This document shows positions 8,115-17,478 of a stretch of 51,693 nucleotides of DNA, piece by piece; positions within the stretch are counted from its first letter, which is position 1, and each line of letters opens with the position of its first letter. Location of the stretch: positions 1 through 51,693 of the forward strand of contig CAVIUA010000045.1 in NCBI GenBank assembly GCA_963645945.1. The letters are read 5' to 3'. Origin of the DNA: CAG-877 sp963645945. GTDB lineage: Bacteria; Bacillota_I; Bacilli_A; RF39; UBA660. The position numbers and the translations under genes were made by a program. Under the pieces are notes generated by a model. It saw nothing but the letters and a program-made list of their open reading frames with translations. It ran no database searches and was not told where the DNA came from.

Positions 8115-9482
8115 TTACACAACACCTATATCCTTTTTCAATTTTTCTATTATATTTGCCAGGTCTTTATTGATTTTTATTTCGTTTTCTATTTTTTCCA
8201 CGGAATGCATAACTGTCGAATGATCTTTTCCCCCAAATTCTGTTCCTATCTTAGGAAAAGACTCACTTGTCATATTCCTACAGAGGTACATAGCAATTTG
8301 CCTTGGAAAAGATATATTTGAACTCCTCTTTTTACTTCTAATATCTTCAACAGAAATCTGAAAATATTCAGAAACTATTTTTTGAATTCTTTGAATGTCA
8401 TTCTTTTCACTCATTCCTTTACTAATAAAGTCTTTTAAAGCTTCAATAGCTAAATCTAAAGTAATTTCAACGCCACCCATTATTGTAGAATAAGCAACAA
8501 TTCTAGTTATGGAACCTTCCAATTGTCTCACGTCTGTACCAATATTTGATGCTATATATTCAATAACTTCTTCAGAAATTTCTTTTTCAAAGTTACCAGC
8601 AATTATTTTTTTCTTTAAAATTTGCATTCGTAAAGAAAAGTCAGGTGGAAAAATATTAACTGTTAATCCCCAACAAAATCTTGTCCTTAACCTATCTTCC
8701 AACAATTTTAAGTCATCTGGAGAACGATCTGAAGAAATTATTATTTGTTTACTATCATTATATAATGAATTAAAAGTATGGAAAAATTCTTGTTGTGTCT
8801 TAGTAGCACCGCCTAAAAATTGAATATCATCAATTATAAGAACATCAATATTCCTATATTTATTCTTAAAAAAATCTACATAATTAAAATTAGTTCCTGA
8901 ATCATCCTTCTTATTTAATTTGATAAAGTCCTGTGTAAATTGATCAGAAGTAACATATAAAACCTTTTTGTTACTATTTTCTAATATATAATTACCAATA
9001 GCATGCATCAAATGAGTTTTACCTAGTCCACTATTTCCATATATAAATAATGGATTGTACATTTTACCAGGATTTTCAGCAACTGACAATGCCGCAGCAT
9101 GTGCAAACTTGTTACTATTCCCTACTATAAAGTTTTCAAAAGTATATTTAGCATTAAGATTTGAATGTACTTTATTATTAGGTATACCCTCTAATACCTC
9201 TTCTATTTCAATCTTTTTAGGTAGTACCTCTTCTATTTCTTCTTTTAAAATTAATATTAATTCAAAATTAGTACCTGTAATATCATTTAAAGTTTTTGTA
9301 ATTAAATCAGCATAATTATCCATCAAATGCTTCTTATGTATTGGCATTGGAACAATTATATATGCTTTACCGTTTTCTAATCTATGTAACTGCGTATCAG
9401 CAAACCAAGTGGTAAAAGATAAAGAAGTTAGTTCATCTTTTATTTGACCTAAGAACTTGGTCCATAAAATATCGACATTCAT
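8115..9482 (-). CDS. dnaA: Chromosomal replication initiator DnaA
   Basis: DnaA binds TTATCCACA boxes and opens oriC. The 455-residue product has domain I (LSFTTWF), an acidic linker, the AAA+ core with Walker A GNSGLGKTH (149-157) and Walker B VLIIDDIQFLGG, and the C-terminal DNA-binding domain with the signature GGKDHSTVMHS. The ATG at 9482 is chosen because it begins the conserved domain I and follows GGGGAG; the frame is open 68 codons further upstream, but that stretch has no DnaA character. It is divergent from rpmH across oriC. Confidence 0.97.
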   Translation of the reverse strand: MNVDILWTKFLGQIKDELTSLSFTTWFADTQLHRLENGKAYIIVPMPIHKKHLMDNYADLITKTLNDITGTNFELILILKEEIEEVLPKKIEIEEVLEGIPNNKVHSNLNAKYTFENFIVGNSNKFAHAAALSVAENPGKMYNPLFIYGNSGLGKTHLMHAIGNYILENSNKKVLYVTSDQFTQDFIKLNKKDDSGTNFNYVDFFKNKYRNIDVLIIDDIQFLGGATKTQQEFFHTFNSLYNDSKQIIISSDRSPDDLKLLEDRLRTRFCWGLTVNIFPPDFSLRMQILKKKIIAGNFEKEISEEVIEYIASNIGTDVRQLEGSITRIVAYSTIMGGVEITLDLAIEALKDFISKGMSEKNDIQRIQKIVSEYFQISVEDIRSKKRSSNISFPRQIAMYLCRNMTSESFPKIGTEFGGKDHSTVMHSVEKIENEIKINKDLANIIEKLKKDIGVV

Positions 9483-9789
9483 TCTACCATCTCCCCACAA
9501 GATAAATAAACTACGATTAGTGTACATTAAATTGTGAAAAAAATAAACCATTTTATTGCAAAATTTTTTATCAACACGATTTCCACATTTTTTTACACAA
9601 CATAAACCATTAATAAATAAGAATAAAATTAACTTATCCACAGTTTCCACAGATTTTAATTCCACATGGTAAAAAAACATTTCCACAAACTTGTGGATAT
9701 TGTTTAAAAATAAAAAAGTACGATTTTAATTGACAAAACAACACTTATATTATTATAATAATGTAGATTTATGTCTGGAGGTGGAGCAA
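9483..9789. other. oriC: oriC region upstream of dnaA, with DnaA boxes
   Basis: The 307-base gap between divergent dnaA and rpmH holds a perfect DnaA box (9634-9642) and a one-mismatch box in reverse orientation (ATATCCACA, 9692-9700). TTATCAACA at 9568-9576 is also one mismatch away. Weaker boxes sit near 9580-9599, 9643-9651 and 9679-9687. Gene orientation on the two sides diverges from here, as expected at a bidirectional origin. The dnaA promoter must be here too but is not clear. Confidence 0.9.
9730..9759 (+). promoter_or_regulatory. rpmH promoter
   Basis: TTGACA (9730-9735) and TATAAT (9754-9759) are both perfect consensus hexamers, separated by 18 bp and 30 bases upstream of the rpmH start. 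Confidence 0.9.
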
Positions 9790-9912
9790 ATGAAAAGAAC
9801 ATATCAACCAAACAACCGCAAAAAAGCTAAAAAATTAGGTTTCTTTGCACGTAAAAAAACAAATATTTTGAATCGTCGTCGTCGCAAAGGACGTAAACTA
9901 CTTTGCAAATAA
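9790..9912 (+). CDS. rpmH: 50S ribosomal protein L34
   Basis: L34 is a small basic protein of the large ribosomal subunit. The product begins MKRTYQPNNRKK and ends RRRRKGRKLLCK, matching the family ends. It is 40 residues long, against about 44 in B. subtilis: the middle segment that normally reads like KNGRLVLA is shortened to NILN. The start at 9790 follows GGAGGTGG at good spacing. It is divergent from dnaA and upstream of rnpA, as in nearly all bacteria. Confidence 0.95.
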   Translation: MKRTYQPNNRKKAKKLGFFARKKTNILNRRRRKGRKLLCK

Positions 9913-9913
9913 G

Positions 9914-9940
9914 CCGCTGCCTAAACATCAGTGGTTTTTT
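9914..9940 (+). terminator. Weak terminator or attenuator after rpmH
   Basis: CCGCTG and CAGTGG pair with one G-U across a 9-base loop and are followed by six T residues. It may reduce read-through from rpmH into rnpA, which would fit the greater need for L34. Confidence 0.5.
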
Positions 9941-9969
9941 ACTCTTAGAATTTAAAGTAGGTGATATAG

Positions 9970-10329
9970 TTGAAAAAATTATATGTTGTAAAAAATGCTA
10001 GAGATTTTGAAGATATTATAAAAACAGGTAAAAGAAGTAAAAATAAAAGTTTTATTATATATTATAAGGATAACAACTTACCATATAACAGATATGGAAT
10101 ATCAGTTGGTAAAAAACTTGGAAATGCTGTTTATCGTAACAAATATAAACGAAAAATAAGAGCAATTGTCGATAATTACAAAAAAAACTATATAAATCAT
10201 AAAGATTATATTATAATATTAAGAGGAAGTGCAGAAGACAAACTATATAAAGAACTAGAAGAAGATTACATTTCACTAATAAACAGTATTGGAAAGGACA
10301 CATATAATGAAGCTAAAACAAAAAAATAA
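9970..10329 (+). CDS. rnpA: Ribonuclease P protein component
   Basis: RnpA is the protein partner of the RNase P ribozyme that trims tRNA 5' ends. The 119-residue product has the family pattern, including RYGISVGKKLGNAVYRNKYKRKIR, which carries the conserved basic RNA-binding stretch (residues about 41-64). Translation starts at TTG (9970) after AGGTG. It follows rpmH, and its 3' end overlaps yidC by 23 bases. Confidence 0.94.
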   Translation: MKKLYVVKNARDFEDIIKTGKRSKNKSFIIYYKDNNLPYNRYGISVGKKLGNAVYRNKYKRKIRAIVDNYKKNYINHKDYIIILRGSAEDKLYKELEEDYISLINSIGKDTYNEAKTKK

Positions 10330-11245
10330 AATAAAATTAATTATAGTATTAGTACTATTATTAATAACAACAGGATGTACAACAACATTAACAGATAAAG
10401 ATAAAAAACCAGTTAAAAACGAAGTCACTGGTCAAAATTTGACCAAAAACATAATTTGTCAGCCAACAAATAAAGAAACAATAAATATTTACAAAGAAAA
10501 TGGAGTAAAAGTTGATAAATTACCAAAATGTGAAAACTTTAAAATAACATCTGGTAAATATGAAGGATTATGGACAAGTTTATTTGTAAAACCTTTAGCA
10601 TTCGTACTAATATTCTTTGGAAAGAACGTAGGCAACTACGCAGTATCATTAATAATATTAACATTAATAATAAGATTACTAGCATATCCAGTTACTAAAA
10701 AGACAGCATTGCAGTCAGAGTTAATAAAAAAAGCACAGCCAGAACTTGATAGACTAAAGAATAAGTATAAAAACAAAACAGATCAAGAATCAATGATGAA
10801 ACAGCAACAAGAAATGATGATGATTTACAAAAAACATAATATAAATCCATTATCAGGATGTCTATTCTCGTTTTTACAATTACCATTATTTATAGCTTTC
10901 TTCGAAGCTGTACAAAGAACACCAGCCATATTTGAAGATAAATTCTTAACATTACAATTAGGAACAACACCTTCAGTAGGAATATTTACTAGTCACTGGC
11001 TAGCATACGCAATTATAATATTACTAATAGGTGGAAGTACATATTACTCATTAAAAATGAATTCAACAGCAAATATGACTGATCCTACAATGAAAATGAT
11101 GCCTACCATGATGACCGTAATGTTAGTATTAACAGGCATCTTCATGCCATCAGGATTAGGAATATACTGGGTAACATCAAATATATTTACCATAGTTCAA
11201 AATATTATTGTTAAAAGGAGTAAAGAAGTAAATGGAAAAGCATAG
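10307..11245 (+). CDS. yidC: Membrane protein insertase YidC/SpoIIIJ (lipoprotein)
   Basis: YidC inserts and folds inner-membrane proteins, alone or with SecYEG. The 312-residue product begins with a lipoprotein signal whose lipobox is LITTGC, then an extracellular segment with two Cys, then about five membrane helices. The conserved Arg (LIIRLLAYPVTKK) lies in the hydrophilic groove. ATG at 10307 is preferred over an upstream TTG because GGAAAGGA precedes it. An 8-bp inverted repeat (10428-10444) lies inside the gene. It is in the usual rnpA-yidC-jag order. Confidence 0.94.
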   Translation: MKLKQKNKIKLIIVLVLLLITTGCTTTLTDKDKKPVKNEVTGQNLTKNIICQPTNKETINIYKENGVKVDKLPKCENFKITSGKYEGLWTSLFVKPLAFVLIFFGKNVGNYAVSLIILTLIIRLLAYPVTKKTALQSELIKKAQPELDRLKNKYKNKTDQESMMKQQQEMMMIYKKHNINPLSGCLFSFLQLPLFIAFFEAVQRTPAIFEDKFLTLQLGTTPSVGIFTSHWLAYAIIILLIGGSTYYSLKMNSTANMTDPTMKMMPTMMTVMLVLTGIFMPSGLGIYWVTSNIFTIVQNIIVKRSKEVNGKA

Positions 11246-11846
11246 ATATATAGGAAAAACTAAAGAAGAAGCAATTTCAAATGCAACAATAGATTTACAA
11301 GAAACACAAGATAACCTAATAATAAAAGAACTAGACGAAATAAAAGTTGGTTTATTTAAAAGTAAAAAAATAGAAATAGAAGTAGTGGAAAGACGAGAAG
11401 TAATAAAATACATCAAAGAATATATTCAAAAACTTCTAAAGAATCTAGGATTTACTGCAAATATAGAAATAAAAAATAAAGATGAAATACCAACATATAC
11501 AATATATTCAGATAATGATGCTTTATTAATTGGAAGAAATGGTAAAAATCTAAAAGCACTAACAATTGTAACTAGTCAACATATACTTAATGAACTAGGT
11601 AAAAACTTTAAATTTATTATTGATATAAACTCATATAAAGAAAAAAGAGAGAAGTCACTTGAATATCTAGCTAAAAAAGTTGCTAGAGAAGTAGCCAATA
11701 CAAAAATAGAGGCAAAACTTGACTCAATGAACTCATATGAAAGAAGAATAATTCATAACACTTTAACTAACAACAAGAAAGTGTATACAGAAAGTGAAGG
11801 GGAAGAACCTAATCGTTATGTAGTTATCAAACCAAGAGAAGATTAA
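11232..11846 (+). CDS. jag: RNA-binding protein Jag/KhpB
   Basis: KhpB is an RNA-binding protein linked to cell elongation and division control in Firmicutes. The 204-residue product has a Jag-N domain (KTKEEAISNA), a KH domain with the loop IGRNGKNLKAL, and an R3H domain ending in SYERRIIHNTL. It overlaps yidC by 14 bases. Confidence 0.93.
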   Translation: MEKHRYIGKTKEEAISNATIDLQETQDNLIIKELDEIKVGLFKSKKIEIEVVERREVIKYIKEYIQKLLKNLGFTANIEIKNKDEIPTYTIYSDNDALLIGRNGKNLKALTIVTSQHILNELGKNFKFIIDINSYKEKREKSLEYLAKKVAREVANTKIEAKLDSMNSYERRIIHNTLTNNKKVYTESEGEEPNRYVVIKPRED

Positions 11847-11891
11847 TTTCTTCTTTTTTTCTTACAAAAAATATCTCAAATTAGAATAATG

Positions 11892-11900
11892 TGCTATAAT
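11892..11900 (+). promoter_or_regulatory. mnmE promoter (extended -10)
   Basis: TGCTATAAT forms an extended -10 element 25 bases before the mnmE start. No strong -35 is seen. Confidence 0.55.
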
Positions 11901-11924
11901 ATACGAAGAAAAAGGAGAGATACC

Positions 11925-13277
11925 ATGAATGATACAATAGTAGCTATTTCAACAGCACTTGGAGTAGGGGCAATATCAATCGTAAGACTATCAGGAAATG
12001 ATGCTATAAATATTGTCAATAAATGTTTCGAAGGAAAAGACCTAACAAAAGTTGATTCTCATACAATTCATTACGGATTTATCAAAAATGAAACAGAAAG
12101 AATAGATGAAGTATTAGTATCAGTAATGAGAGCACCAAAGACATATACAACAGAAGATATAGTAGAAATCAACTGTCACGGTGGAATAATCACAACAAAA
12201 CAAGTTTTAGAGACAATGTTAAACTCAGGCGCTAGATTAGCTGAACCAGGTGAATTCACAAAAAGAGCTTTTTTAAATGGTAGAATTGACCTAGTTGAAA
12301 GTGAAGCTATCATGGACTTAATTGAAAGTAAAAGTTCCGAAGCAAAAAAAATGGCACTCTCTCAACTTTATGGAGACTTATCAAAATTAATTACCTCATT
12401 TAGAGATAGATTAAAAAATCTTTTATCATCAATAGAAGTTAATATAGATTATCCAGAATACTATGACATAGAAATAGTAACTGAAGAAAAAATAGCTAAA
12501 GAAATAAAATCTATGAAAGAAGAACTTAAAAATCTAATTGAAAGATCAAAGTCCTCTTCAATAATAAAAAATGGAATTCAAACAGTAATACTAGGTAGAC
12601 CAAATGTTGGTAAAAGCAGTATTTTAAATAAATTATTAGATGAAGAAAAAGCTATCGTAACAAACGTAGCCGGAACAACAAGAGATATAGTAGAAGGTCA
12701 AACATACATTGATGGCATTTTAATAAAATTTATAGATACAGCCGGAATCAGAAAAACAGACGACATTGTAGAAAAAATCGGCGTGGAAAAAAGTTTAAAA
12801 GCCGTAGAAGATGCCGATTTAATAATTCTAGTCTTAAACAACAATGAAGAACTAACAGCGGAAGACTTAGAAATTCTAGAAAAAACAAAAGATAAACAAA
12901 GAATTATAGTAATTAATAAAAAAGATTTAGAAAGAAATATTAACTTACCAGAAAGTCTAGAAAACGTAGTAGAAACCGACACTAACTCAATAGAAGGAAT
13001 AGATTCCTTAAAATCAAAAATAAAAGAAATGTTCGACTTAGAAAAAATAACAACAAAAGACTACACATATTTAAGTAATAGTAGACAAATATCATTAATA
13101 ACAAAAGCTTATCAAAGTATTTTATCCGCTGAAAAAAGTCTAAATGAATCATTACCAATAGATTTAATTGCAATAGATTTAAAAGAATGTTTTGATTTAC
13201 TTGGTCAGGTAATAGGTATATCATATACAGACGAAATAATAGATAATTTATTTGAAAACTTTTGCGTAGGAAAATAG
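11925..13277 (+). CDS. mnmE: tRNA modification GTPase MnmE
   Basis: MnmE and MnmG together make the 5-carboxymethylaminomethyl modification of wobble uridine in some tRNAs. The 450-residue product has the formyl-THF-binding N domain, a helical domain split by the G domain (GRPNVGKSS 224-232, DTAG, NKKD), and the C-terminal motif CVGK that supplies the conserved Cys. The start at 11925 follows AAAAGGAGAG; upstream in-frame codons lack a ribosome binding site. mnmG follows after 11 bases. Confidence 0.96.
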   Translation: MNDTIVAISTALGVGAISIVRLSGNDAINIVNKCFEGKDLTKVDSHTIHYGFIKNETERIDEVLVSVMRAPKTYTTEDIVEINCHGGIITTKQVLETMLNSGARLAEPGEFTKRAFLNGRIDLVESEAIMDLIESKSSEAKKMALSQLYGDLSKLITSFRDRLKNLLSSIEVNIDYPEYYDIEIVTEEKIAKEIKSMKEELKNLIERSKSSSIIKNGIQTVILGRPNVGKSSILNKLLDEEKAIVTNVAGTTRDIVEGQTYIDGILIKFIDTAGIRKTDDIVEKIGVEKSLKAVEDADLIILVLNNNEELTAEDLEILEKTKDKQRIIVINKKDLERNINLPESLENVVETDTNSIEGIDSLKSKIKEMFDLEKITTKDYTYLSNSRQISLITKAYQSILSAEKSLNESLPIDLIAIDLKECFDLLGQVIGISYTDEIIDNLFENFCVGK

Positions 13278-13288
13278 GAAGTGACAAA

Positions 13289-15148
13289 ATGAAATATGAA
13301 GTAATAGTAGTAGGTGGAGGTCATGCAGGATGTGAAGCTTCTTTAGCGACAGCACGTCTTGGACATAAAACCCTATTAATAACAGGAAATATAAAAAATA
13401 TTGCTGATATGCCATGTAATCCATCTATCGGTGGTCCTGCTAAAGGAATAGTTGTTCGTGAAATCGACGCACTAGGTGGCGAAATGGGAAGAAATGCCGA
13501 CAAAGCCACATTACAAATAAAGATGTTAAATACAAAAAAAGGTCCAGCAGTTCAAGCCTTAAGAGCTCAAGCCGATAAAGTAACTTATCCAAAAGAAATG
13601 TTAAAAACACTAAATAGTGAAGAAAATCTAGAAATAAAAGAAGCCATGGTAGAAGATTTAATCGTAACAGATGGCAAAATACAAGGAGTAATACTTGCCG
13701 ATGGAACAAAAATAAACTCTGATGCCGTAATTCTAACAACAGGAACATACCTACGTTCCGTAGTCCTAACTGGATCACAAAAAACACCATCTGGACCAAA
13801 AGGAGAAAAAGAATCTAAATACTTAAGTACAAAATTGAAAGATTTAGGATTCAAAATACTTCGTTTAAAAACAGGAACTCCACCTAGAATAGAAAAATCA
13901 TCAATTGATTATACAAAAACATCAATAGAGTCAGGAGATGATGAAGAATTAACATTCTCTTTTGATAATAAAGCTTATTATGACTACAAAAATCAAATAG
14001 ACTGTCATTTAATCTATACAACACCAGAAACACATAAAATAATAAAAGAACACTTAAAAGAATCAAGTATGTATGGTGGATATGTAGAAGGAGTAGGTCC
14101 AAGATATTGTCCATCTATAGAAGATAAAGTAGTAAGATTTAGTGATAAAGAAAGACATCAATTATTTTTAGAGCCAGAAAGTATTTATTATGATGACATC
14201 TACTTACAAGGTTTTTCAACAAGTATGCCACACAATATTCAAGAATTAATGGTTCATAGTTTACCAGGATTAGAACATGCCAAAATATTAAAATATGCCT
14301 ATGCCATTGAATATGACGCCATCGATTCAAAGCAATTAAAAAGGTCATTAGAAACAAAACTAATCGAAGGATTATATACAGCAGGACAAATTAATGGAAC
14401 ATCAGGCTATGAAGAAGCTGCAGGACAAGGATTAATTGCTGGAATCAATGCTTCCTTAAAATTATCTGGAAAAGACCCATTAATATTAAAAAGAAATGAA
14501 TCATACATTGGAGTTTTAATAGATGACTTAGTAACTAAAGGCGTAAAAGATCCTTATCGTTTACTAACATCAAGAGCAGAGTACAGATTACTCCTAAGAC
14601 ATGATAATGCCGATATCAGACTAAGAAAATATGGTCATGATGTAGGTTTAATATCAGAAGAAAAGTACCAACAATTTGAACAAAAATTAAAAGATATAGA
14701 TAACTTATTTGAACTTCTAAAAGAAACTAGAATTACACCAAAACAACAAACAAATGATTATATAATTTCCATTGGCTCAACACCATTAAAAGATGGTATG
14801 TCACTATATGACTTTTTAAAAAGACCAGAAATTAAAATCGACGATTTAGAACATTTTGTTGATATGCCATACTCAAAAGAAGTAAAAGAACAGGTTGAAA
14901 TAAACATTAAGTATGAAGGATACATAAAAAAATCAAACAAAGAAGCTGAAAAAATGCTATCCTTAGAAGAGAAAATCATTCCAGAGACAATTGACTATGA
15001 CAAAATACCTAACTTAGCTAGTGAAGCAAGACAAAAATTATCAGAAATCAAACCAACAACCATTGGTCAGGCAACAAGAATATCCGGTGTAAACCCAGCA
15101 GATATATCAATACTAATGGTATATATAAGAAGGAATAAACATGAATAA
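13289..15148 (+). CDS. mnmG: tRNA modification enzyme MnmG (GidA)
   Basis: MnmG is the FAD partner of MnmE in wobble-uridine modification. The 619-residue product starts with the Rossmann FAD site GGGHAGCEA and has the family motif PSIGGPAKG and later GTSGYEEAAGQGL. ATG at 13289 is chosen because AGGAAGTG lies just upstream. It overlaps rsmG by 8 bases. Confidence 0.96.
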   Translation: MKYEVIVVGGGHAGCEASLATARLGHKTLLITGNIKNIADMPCNPSIGGPAKGIVVREIDALGGEMGRNADKATLQIKMLNTKKGPAVQALRAQADKVTYPKEMLKTLNSEENLEIKEAMVEDLIVTDGKIQGVILADGTKINSDAVILTTGTYLRSVVLTGSQKTPSGPKGEKESKYLSTKLKDLGFKILRLKTGTPPRIEKSSIDYTKTSIESGDDEELTFSFDNKAYYDYKNQIDCHLIYTTPETHKIIKEHLKESSMYGGYVEGVGPRYCPSIEDKVVRFSDKERHQLFLEPESIYYDDIYLQGFSTSMPHNIQELMVHSLPGLEHAKILKYAYAIEYDAIDSKQLKRSLETKLIEGLYTAGQINGTSGYEEAAGQGLIAGINASLKLSGKDPLILKRNESYIGVLIDDLVTKGVKDPYRLLTSRAEYRLLLRHDNADIRLRKYGHDVGLISEEKYQQFEQKLKDIDNLFELLKETRITPKQQTNDYIISIGSTPLKDGMSLYDFLKRPEIKIDDLEHFVDMPYSKEVKEQVEINIKYEGYIKKSNKEAEKMLSLEEKIIPETIDYDKIPNLASEARQKLSEIKPTTIGQATRISGVNPADISILMVYIRRNKHE

Positions 15149-15779
15149 AGAACATTTTATTGTAGAAACAAAGAAATTAGGAATCAATTTAACAGAAGAA
15201 CAATTAAATAAATTAGATCAGTTTTATAATTTATTAATTGAATGGAATGAAAAAATTAATTTAACAAGAATAACAACCAAAGAAGATGTATATTTAAAAC
15301 ACTTTTATGATAGCTTAACTATAGCAAAAGTCATAGATTTATCAACAAAAGAGACCTTATGTGATGTAGGAACAGGTGCTGGATTTCCAGGAATAGTATT
15401 AAAAATAGTATATCCAAATTTAAAAATAACTTTGGTAGATGCCTTACAAAAAAGAGTAAATTATTTAAATACTATTATAAAAGACTTACAATTAGAAAAT
15501 ATTCAAACTATTCATACCCGTGGTGAAGACCTTCATGATAAATATGATGTAGTAACCGCAAGAGCCGTAGCGAACATTGAAAAATTACTAAAATACACAA
15601 TGCATTTAGTAAATAATACAGGCGTATTTGTTGCTATGAAAGGAAATGTAGATAATGAATTAACACCTGAAATAGAAAATAAAATCTCAAAAAAATATCA
15701 AATATTAAAAATAGCTAAATTTGAATTACCTATAGAAAATAGTCAAAGAAGTTTAATTGTCATTAAAAACAAAAAGTAA
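15141..15779 (+). CDS. rsmG: 16S rRNA (guanine527-N7)-methyltransferase
   Basis: RsmG methylates G527 of 16S rRNA using S-adenosylmethionine. The 212-residue product has WNEKINLTRI, the SAM-binding motif CDVGTGAGFPGI and the later motif TARAVANIEKLL. It ends the mnmE-mnmG-rsmG operon and is followed by a terminator. Confidence 0.94.
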   Translation: MNKEHFIVETKKLGINLTEEQLNKLDQFYNLLIEWNEKINLTRITTKEDVYLKHFYDSLTIAKVIDLSTKETLCDVGTGAGFPGIVLKIVYPNLKITLVDALQKRVNYLNTIIKDLQLENIQTIHTRGEDLHDKYDVVTARAVANIEKLLKYTMHLVNNTGVFVAMKGNVDNELTPEIENKISKKYQILKIAKFELPIENSQRSLIVIKNKK

Positions 15780-16073
15780 TAAAAAGCATAAGTAGTTAAC
15801 TCATTAATTAAGGGCTACTACTTTTTTATTTGAAAAAATCAATTAAAATTATCTAAATAAAAACCAAGCTCAGCAAATAAAATTAAATAAACAAGCTAAA
15901 AATATAATTAAAACTGAACTAGAAAAAAAATCAGCCAAATTAAATTAAATACTACAAATTTAAAACGAATTTAGCCAAAATCGCCTAAATAAATAAAATA
16001 AAAAACTGATATTGAAAGATTTGACAAACTAAGATATAATATAATAGATAAAGAATAAAGCGAGGGATGCAAA
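15780..16073. other. rsmG-noc gap: terminator, A-rich stretch and noc promoter
   Basis: The gap starts with the rsmG terminator: AAGTAGT (15790-15796) pairs with ACTACTT (15817-15823), followed by T residues. About 180 bases of A-rich sequence with repeated AAATTAAAT-like words follow, without a credible gene. The noc promoter closes the gap. Confidence 0.7.
16012..16040 (+). promoter_or_regulatory. noc promoter
   Basis: TTGAAA (16012-16017) and TATAAT (16035-16040) are separated by 17 bp. A perfect TTGACA at 16021-16026 offers an alternative -35 for a downstream TAGATA at 18 bp. Confidence 0.65.
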
Positions 16074-17384
16074 ATGAATACAGAAACAAAAGACGAAGTT
16101 GTTTATTTATATTTAGATGACATAATTCCAAATCGTTTTCAACCAAGAGAAGTATTTGACGAAAAAGCACTAAGAGAATTAGCAGTTTCAATTAAAGAAC
16201 ATGGTGTAATTCAGCCAATAATCGTACGTCGTGTAAACGGAAAATATGAAATAATTGCTGGAGAACGTCGATATAAAGCATCAGCATTAGCTGGTATGAC
16301 AAAAATCCCTGCTATTATAAGAGATTTAGACGATAAAGAAAGTTCAAAAGTAGCTTTACTTGAAAACCTACAAAGAAAAAATCTTAATCCAATAGAGGAA
16401 GCTAGAACATATCAAAAAATTCTTGAAATAGATCAAATGACTCAAGATGAATTAGCCAAAACAATGGGTAAGAGTCAGTCTGCAGTAGCAAACAAATTAA
16501 GATTATTATCATTATCAGATGAAGTTCAAGATTCATTATTGAAAGAACAAATTTCCGAAAGACATGCTAGAGCCTTATTAAATATTTCAGATGCTAAGAA
16601 GCAAAAAGAAATGTTAAAAAAAGTAATAAGTAATAAAATGACAGTAAGAACATTGGAAGAGGAGATATCAAAAATGAACGGAACGCCAGCAAATGAAAAT
16701 ATTCAGTCTGTAAGAACAACATTAACAAATAATGCTACACCTATAATGCCAACAACAGATATGCCAGAAGATATGTCAAATTATGGAAAAGTAACAATAG
16801 CTCCACCAATAGAAAACGGTCCAGCTAGTAAAGAACAAAAATTTATCAACTATGGTGAAATTGATAAAGAAGCCGTAGAAGAACCTAAAAACTCATATTA
16901 TAATCAAGTTGCAGTTCAACCAGTTGATGTAAATACAATAAAAGAACAAGCCATTGATATAACACCAGGAAATGATACACCATCAGCTGACTTAGATAAT
17001 TTATTAAATATTCAAGCACCAGCAAGTAGCAAATATCCTCATGTAAAAGCTCGTCCAGCACAAGATTATATGACACCAGCTGAAGCAATTGTTAAAGGAG
17101 ATGCCGAAGCTCCTGATGAGTCAATTAAAGATTACTTCCAAATGCCTAATATCAAAGCAACAGACTTTTCACAAGGAGTAGCAGCAGTGCCTGCTCAACA
17201 GTCAATTTCAAGTATCATGAGTAATCCAAACCCAGTTCAAAATACTGGTGCTTATACAACAGAAGAGATTATGGCTAAAATTAGAGACGTAGTAAAAGAC
17301 ATAGAAAGTCATGGTAACAAAATTACTTTTGATGAAATGAATTTTGCAACAGCTTATCAAGTAATCATAAAAGTAGATAAATAA
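16074..17384 (+). CDS. noc: Noc, nucleoid-occlusion ParB paralogue with long linker
   Basis: Noc is a CTP-switch ParB relative that loads at NBS sites and keeps division away from the nucleoid. In 436 residues the ParB core is complete (GVIQPI, GERRYKA 63-69, ENLQRKN 97-103), then the HTH KSQSAVANKLRLL with Gln135 and Lys141 as in B. subtilis Noc. The C-terminal 40 residues resemble Noc's dimerisation domain. Two oddities appear. A polar, Pro/Asn-rich linker of about 190 residues (201-394) separates the domains, and Noc is usually about 280 residues. The N terminus lacks the amphipathic membrane-binding helix of Bacillus Noc. The NBS sites at 9-22 and 434-447 are its likely targets. Confidence 0.88.
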   Translation: MNTETKDEVVYLYLDDIIPNRFQPREVFDEKALRELAVSIKEHGVIQPIIVRRVNGKYEIIAGERRYKASALAGMTKIPAIIRDLDDKESSKVALLENLQRKNLNPIEEARTYQKILEIDQMTQDELAKTMGKSQSAVANKLRLLSLSDEVQDSLLKEQISERHARALLNISDAKKQKEMLKKVISNKMTVRTLEEEISKMNGTPANENIQSVRTTLTNNATPIMPTTDMPEDMSNYGKVTIAPPIENGPASKEQKFINYGEIDKEAVEEPKNSYYNQVAVQPVDVNTIKEQAIDITPGNDTPSADLDNLLNIQAPASSKYPHVKARPAQDYMTPAEAIVKGDAEAPDESIKDYFQMPNIKATDFSQGVAAVPAQQSISSIMSNPNPVQNTGAYTTEEIMAKIRDVVKDIESHGNKITFDEMNFATAYQVIIKVDK

Positions 17385-17387
17385 AAG

Positions 17388-17409
17388 GTAGATAATTCTA
17401 CTTTTTTTT
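17388..17409 (+). terminator. noc terminator
   Basis: GTAGA/TCTAC form a short stem with a 4-base loop followed by eight T residues, 3 bases after the noc stop. Confidence 0.6.
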
Positions 17410-17478
17410 AACAAAAACATTTAAAAAAATTCAATTGTTTGATACAATAATTAAGTAAAATTGAAAATGGGTGATTAG

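Noticed and set aside
10428..10444. Perfect 8-bp inverted repeat TGGTCAAA/TTTGACCA inside yidC as an operator
   Set aside because: It lies in coding sequence, has no T run or promoter nearby and no conservation data; it is likely chance.
13440..13799. Leu-rich open frame of 119 codons opposite mnmG
   Set aside because: It is a composition shadow of an A-rich coding strand; mnmG explains the sequence.
15840..16010. Repeated AAATTAAAT-like words before noc as a plasmid-type iteron array
   Set aside because: The words are irregular in length and spacing and fit simple A+T bias.
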